Shown piece by piece: positions 61,709 through 64,000 of a stretch of DNA of 64,000 nucleotides. Position 1 is the first letter of the stretch. Each line of letters opens with the position of its first letter. Origin of the DNA: Fulvitalea axinellae (lineage in GTDB: Bacteria; Bacteroidota; Bacteroidia; Cytophagales; Cyclobacteriaceae); contig NZ_AP025314.1 of the NCBI RefSeq assembly GCF_036492835.1, positions 4,630,010 through 4,694,009 on the forward strand, given 5' to 3'. The position numbers and the translations under genes are program-made. The notes under the pieces were generated by a model, which was not told the DNA's origin, searched no databases, and worked only from the letters and a program-made list of their open reading frames with translations.

Positions 61709-63190
61709 ATGGCGAAGAACGATAAAAACCAAGATAACAACCCGTTGAAGAAAATCATCGCGCATGCGAAGGAATACGGTTTCGTATACCAGTCAAGCGA
61801 GATTTATGACGGATTGCAGGCCGTGTACGACTACGGTCCTTACGGCGCGGAGCTGAAGAAAAACCTCAAGGACCTCTGGTGGACCAGCATGACCCGCCTG
61901 AACGACAACATCGTGGGCATCGACGCCTCGATCTTTATGCACCCGTTGGTGTGGAAGGCTTCGGGACACGTTGACGGCTTCAACGACCCTATGATCGACA
62001 ACAAGGACTCGAAGAAGCGCTACCGCGCCGACGTTCTGTTGGAAGACAAGGCGGCCGAGTACGAAAAGGCCGGCGAGCAGGACAAAGCCGACGCTTTGCT
62101 CAAGGAAATGGGACGCCTTTTGGAGGCCGAGGAATTGGACGCCGTACGCGAGCTGATTGTTAGCGAAGGCATCGTTTGTCCTATTTCGGGAACAGGCAAC
62201 TGGACCGAAGTACGCCAATTCAACCTTATGTTCAGCACGCAGGTGGGCTCTGTAGCCGAAGACGCTTCGGAGATTTACCTCCGTCCGGAAACGGCCCAGG
62301 GTATTTTCGTGAACTTCTTGAACGTTCAGAAAACGGCCCGTATGAAGATTCCTTTCGGCATCGCACAGATTGGTAAAGCTTTCCGTAACGAGATCGTGGC
62401 TCGCCAGTTCATCTTCCGCATGCGCGAATTCGAGCAGATGGAGATGCAATTCTTCGTACGTCCGGGCGAAGAGCTCAAGTGGTTCGAAGCATGGAAAGAA
62501 AGCCGTATGAAGTGGCACAAAGTGCTCGGTATTCCTGAGGATAAACTCCGCTTCCACGATCATGAGAAATTGGCTCACTACGCCAACGCCGCCGCCGACA
62601 TCGAGTACGACTTCCCGTTCGGATTCAAAGAAGTGGAAGGTATCCACTCTCGTACAGACTTCGACTTGACTCAACACCAAGCGCTTTCTAAGAAGAAACA
62701 ACAGTACTTCGATACTGAAATCAATAAGAACTACGTACCGTACGTTGTCGAGACCTCAATCGGCGCCGACCGTCTGTTCTTGATGACTTTGGCCAACGCC
62801 CTCGTGGAAGAGGAAGTAGGCGAAGGCGACAAGAAGAAAATGCGTACCTACTTGAAGTTCCACCCGGCTTTGGCTCCCGTAAAAGCGGCTATCTTCCCAT
62901 TGACAAGAAAAGACGGTTTGCCGGAAAAAGCGAAGGAGATCTTCAACAGCCTGAACTTCGACTTCAATCTGATTTACGAAGACAAGCAAGCTATCGGTAA
63001 GCGTTACACCCGTCAGGACTTGATCGGAACGCCGTTCTGTATCGCCGTCGACCACCAGACTTTGGAGGACGACACCGTGACCATCCGTCACCGCGACACC
63101 ATGGAGCAGGAGCGTATCCACATTAGCGGGCTTCACGGCTTCTTGGCCAAGTCATGCTCTGCTAGCGAAATTTATAAGCAATTGTCATAA
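61709..63190 (+). CDS. glyS: Glycine--tRNA ligase (α2 type)
   Basis: The 493-residue class II synthetase charges tRNA-Gly. Motifs visible are FVYQSSEIYDGLQAVYDYGPYGAELKKN at the front, RPETAQGIFVNFLN and FGIAQIGKAFRNEIVARQFIFRMREFEQMEMQFF in the core, and a C-terminal anticodon-binding domain starting near LAPVKAAIFPLTRKD. It is of the single-chain α2 type found in Bacteroidota, not the bacterial α/β type. A hairpin terminator follows. Confidence 0.97.
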   Translation: MAKNDKNQDNNPLKKIIAHAKEYGFVYQSSEIYDGLQAVYDYGPYGAELKKNLKDLWWTSMTRLNDNIVGIDASIFMHPLVWKASGHVDGFNDPMIDNKDSKKRYRADVLLEDKAAEYEKAGEQDKADALLKEMGRLLEAEELDAVRELIVSEGIVCPISGTGNWTEVRQFNLMFSTQVGSVAEDASEIYLRPETAQGIFVNFLNVQKTARMKIPFGIAQIGKAFRNEIVARQFIFRMREFEQMEMQFFVRPGEELKWFEAWKESRMKWHKVLGIPEDKLRFHDHEKLAHYANAAADIEYDFPFGFKEVEGIHSRTDFDLTQHQALSKKKQQYFDTEINKNYVPYVVETSIGADRLFLMTLANALVEEEVGEGDKKKMRTYLKFHPALAPVKAAIFPLTRKDGLPEKAKEIFNSLNFDFNLIYEDKQAIGKRYTRQDLIGTPFCIAVDHQTLEDDTVTIRHRDTMEQERIHISGLHGFLAKSCSASEIYKQLS

Positions 63191-63226
63191 GAACATAATG
63201 TAAAGAGCTCCTTTACGATGAGACAT

Positions 63227-63261
63227 AAATAAAGCGATTCCAACTTGGAGTCGCTTTATTT
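63227..63261 (+). terminator. Terminator after glyS
   Basis: AAATAAAGCGA and TCGCTTTATTT are perfect 11-bp arms, followed by ATTGC. Confidence 0.8.
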
Positions 63262-63288
63262 ATTGCTAACATGGAAACCCACAAGCAC

Positions 63289-63321
63289 AAAAAAAGGCCG
63301 AAAGAATAACTCCGACCTTTT
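63289..63321 (-). terminator. Terminator after the secreted protein gene at the right edge
   Basis: AAAAAAAGG pairs with CCTTTTTT with an inner CGA-rich bulge, on the 3' side of the minus-strand gene ending at 63344. Confidence 0.6.
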
Positions 63322-63343
63322 TTCAACACCGCAAAAGCGGTTG

Positions 63344-64000
63344 TTATTTAATAGCATTCACTACAAATACAGCTACGCCTTTACCAACTTTTTCTGTTTG
63401 CTCGTTCTCAGTTTCTACAGTAAACACTGTTTCGCCTTCTTCAGTCGGTTTGTAAACGTAAGAGAATGTGCCTTTAGAAACATCAATTGTCAAACCGGAC
63501 TCACTCTTAGTCAGCACTACGTCGCCTTTCTTCAAAACGATTGTTTTCAAATCGTAAGGAGAAGTTACCGTTCCGCTTACAGTCGTTTCAGAACCTACCT
63601 TAACGGTAGCGCTCAATTGGCTGTTTGCGAATGTAGTGGTCGCACGGGACGTAGCCACGATGATTGGGAGTTTTTTCTCAGATTGGTACTGAACACCTTT
63701 GTAAGTAGCTTTCGCTTTGGCAGTGATCACAATGTCAGTCCCAACAGCCTCCTCAGCGAAAGTTCTCTTGATACTGATTTTGTTGTCTTTGTCTACACCA
63801 GAAGCGATCTCTTCGTCGCCCAAGAAGAATTTCACCTCGTCAATGGTAGCACCTTCAAGAACAGAAACAGATCCGTCTACGGTAGCTTCAGTGTAAGCAA
63901 TAACATTCTTTTTATCATTGTCACCGAAAGTGATGACAGGATTCTTAGTGAGGATAGACGCCACAAATTTCACAGAATCTTTTCCGTCTTCTTTAGAGCC
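63344..64000 (-). CDS. Hypothetical β-rich surface protein, 5' end off window
   Basis: The reading frame stays open from 63344 to the right window edge (the first M-like GTG at 63973 is only an internal codon). At least 218 residues are visible. The pattern of repeated Ig-like strands (VKFFLGDEEIASGVDKDN, TTVSGTVTSPYDLKTIVLKKGD, FTVETENEQTEKVGKGVAVFVVNAI) suggests one or two β-sandwich domains of an outer-membrane or secreted protein. The signal region lies outside the window, so its export is unproven. Confidence 0.65.
   Translation of the reverse strand, partial: GSKEDGKDSVKFVASILTKNPVITFGDNDKKNVIAYTEATVDGSVSVLEGATIDEVKFFLGDEEIASGVDKDNKISIKRTFAEEAVGTDIVITAKAKATYKGVQYQSEKKLPIIVATSRATTTFANSQLSATVKVGSETTVSGTVTSPYDLKTIVLKKGDVVLTKSESGLTIDVSKGTFSYVYKPTEEGETVFTVETENEQTEKVGKGVAVFVVNAIK

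Overview
The window looks like chromosomal DNA from a Bacteroidota bacterium, most likely a Cytophagales-type marine or environmental species. This rests on the many short lipoprotein signals, the LytTR regulator, a transmembrane His kinase with TPRs, YfiR/HAMP-GAF signalling genes, the CcmC/D/E/F-type haem handling cluster, near absence of Shine-Dalgarno sequences, and promoters of the TTG-N19-TAnnTTTG type (clearest before the tRNA-Ser cluster and before ccmF). The species assignment is inference. About 60 genes are packed on both strands with many strong hairpin terminators.

Layout. 1-5.1 kb: two divergent Na/phosphate cotransporter paralogues (the first cut by the window edge), gmk, nadD and a polytopic membrane protein. 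5.4-9.6 kb: a LytTR response regulator and its sensor kinase. The kinase gene is split by an insertion sequence, and its signal-peptide end lies on the far side of the element in the same frame. 9.7-16.6 kb: an AidA/PixA-like protein, a HAMP-GAF-PAS sensor with a YfiR-like partner, prfA and a large lipoprotein. 16.6-18.3 kb: a second, inverted, identical copy of the same IS. 18.4-23.9 kb: TlpA-like lipoprotein, gltX, serine acetyltransferase, DUF805 protein and a PepSY-type membrane protein. 23.9-38.3 kb is the most accessory part: a decayed paralogue of a small membrane gene, an M43 metalloprotease, a DJ-1/PfpI lipoprotein with a Crp/Fnr regulator, an IS4-type element with a 9-bp target duplication, a methyltransferase, and a candidate zinc-handling gene (AztD-like) behind a perfect 17-bp-arm palindrome. 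It also holds a haem-motif lipoprotein, a tandem lipoprotein pair and a DUF5694 protein.

38.6-43.6 kb: ferritin, then ccmC-ccmD-ccmE, a terminator, and ccmF with its own promoter. CcmE has a CxxxY haem-binding motif instead of HxxxY. 43.6-50.8 kb: anion permease, acyltransferase, folA, fmt, a large secreted protein and four tandem tRNA-Ser(UGA) genes. 50.9-64 kb: thioesterase, class II aldolase, NhaC antiporter, RNase D-like exonuclease and a small secreted protein. These are followed by an orphan protein with an amidoligase-like N-terminus, rpiB-tatC, a cation/proton antiporter with a tandem universal stress protein, glyS, and a secreted protein cut by the right edge.

The items most worth following up are the IS-split kinase with its reconstructable frame, the inverted IS pair around prfA, the palindrome/AztD-like gene, the amidoligase-like orphan, and the tandem lipoprotein pair. 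No CRISPR array, rRNA operon, prophage or replication origin was seen.
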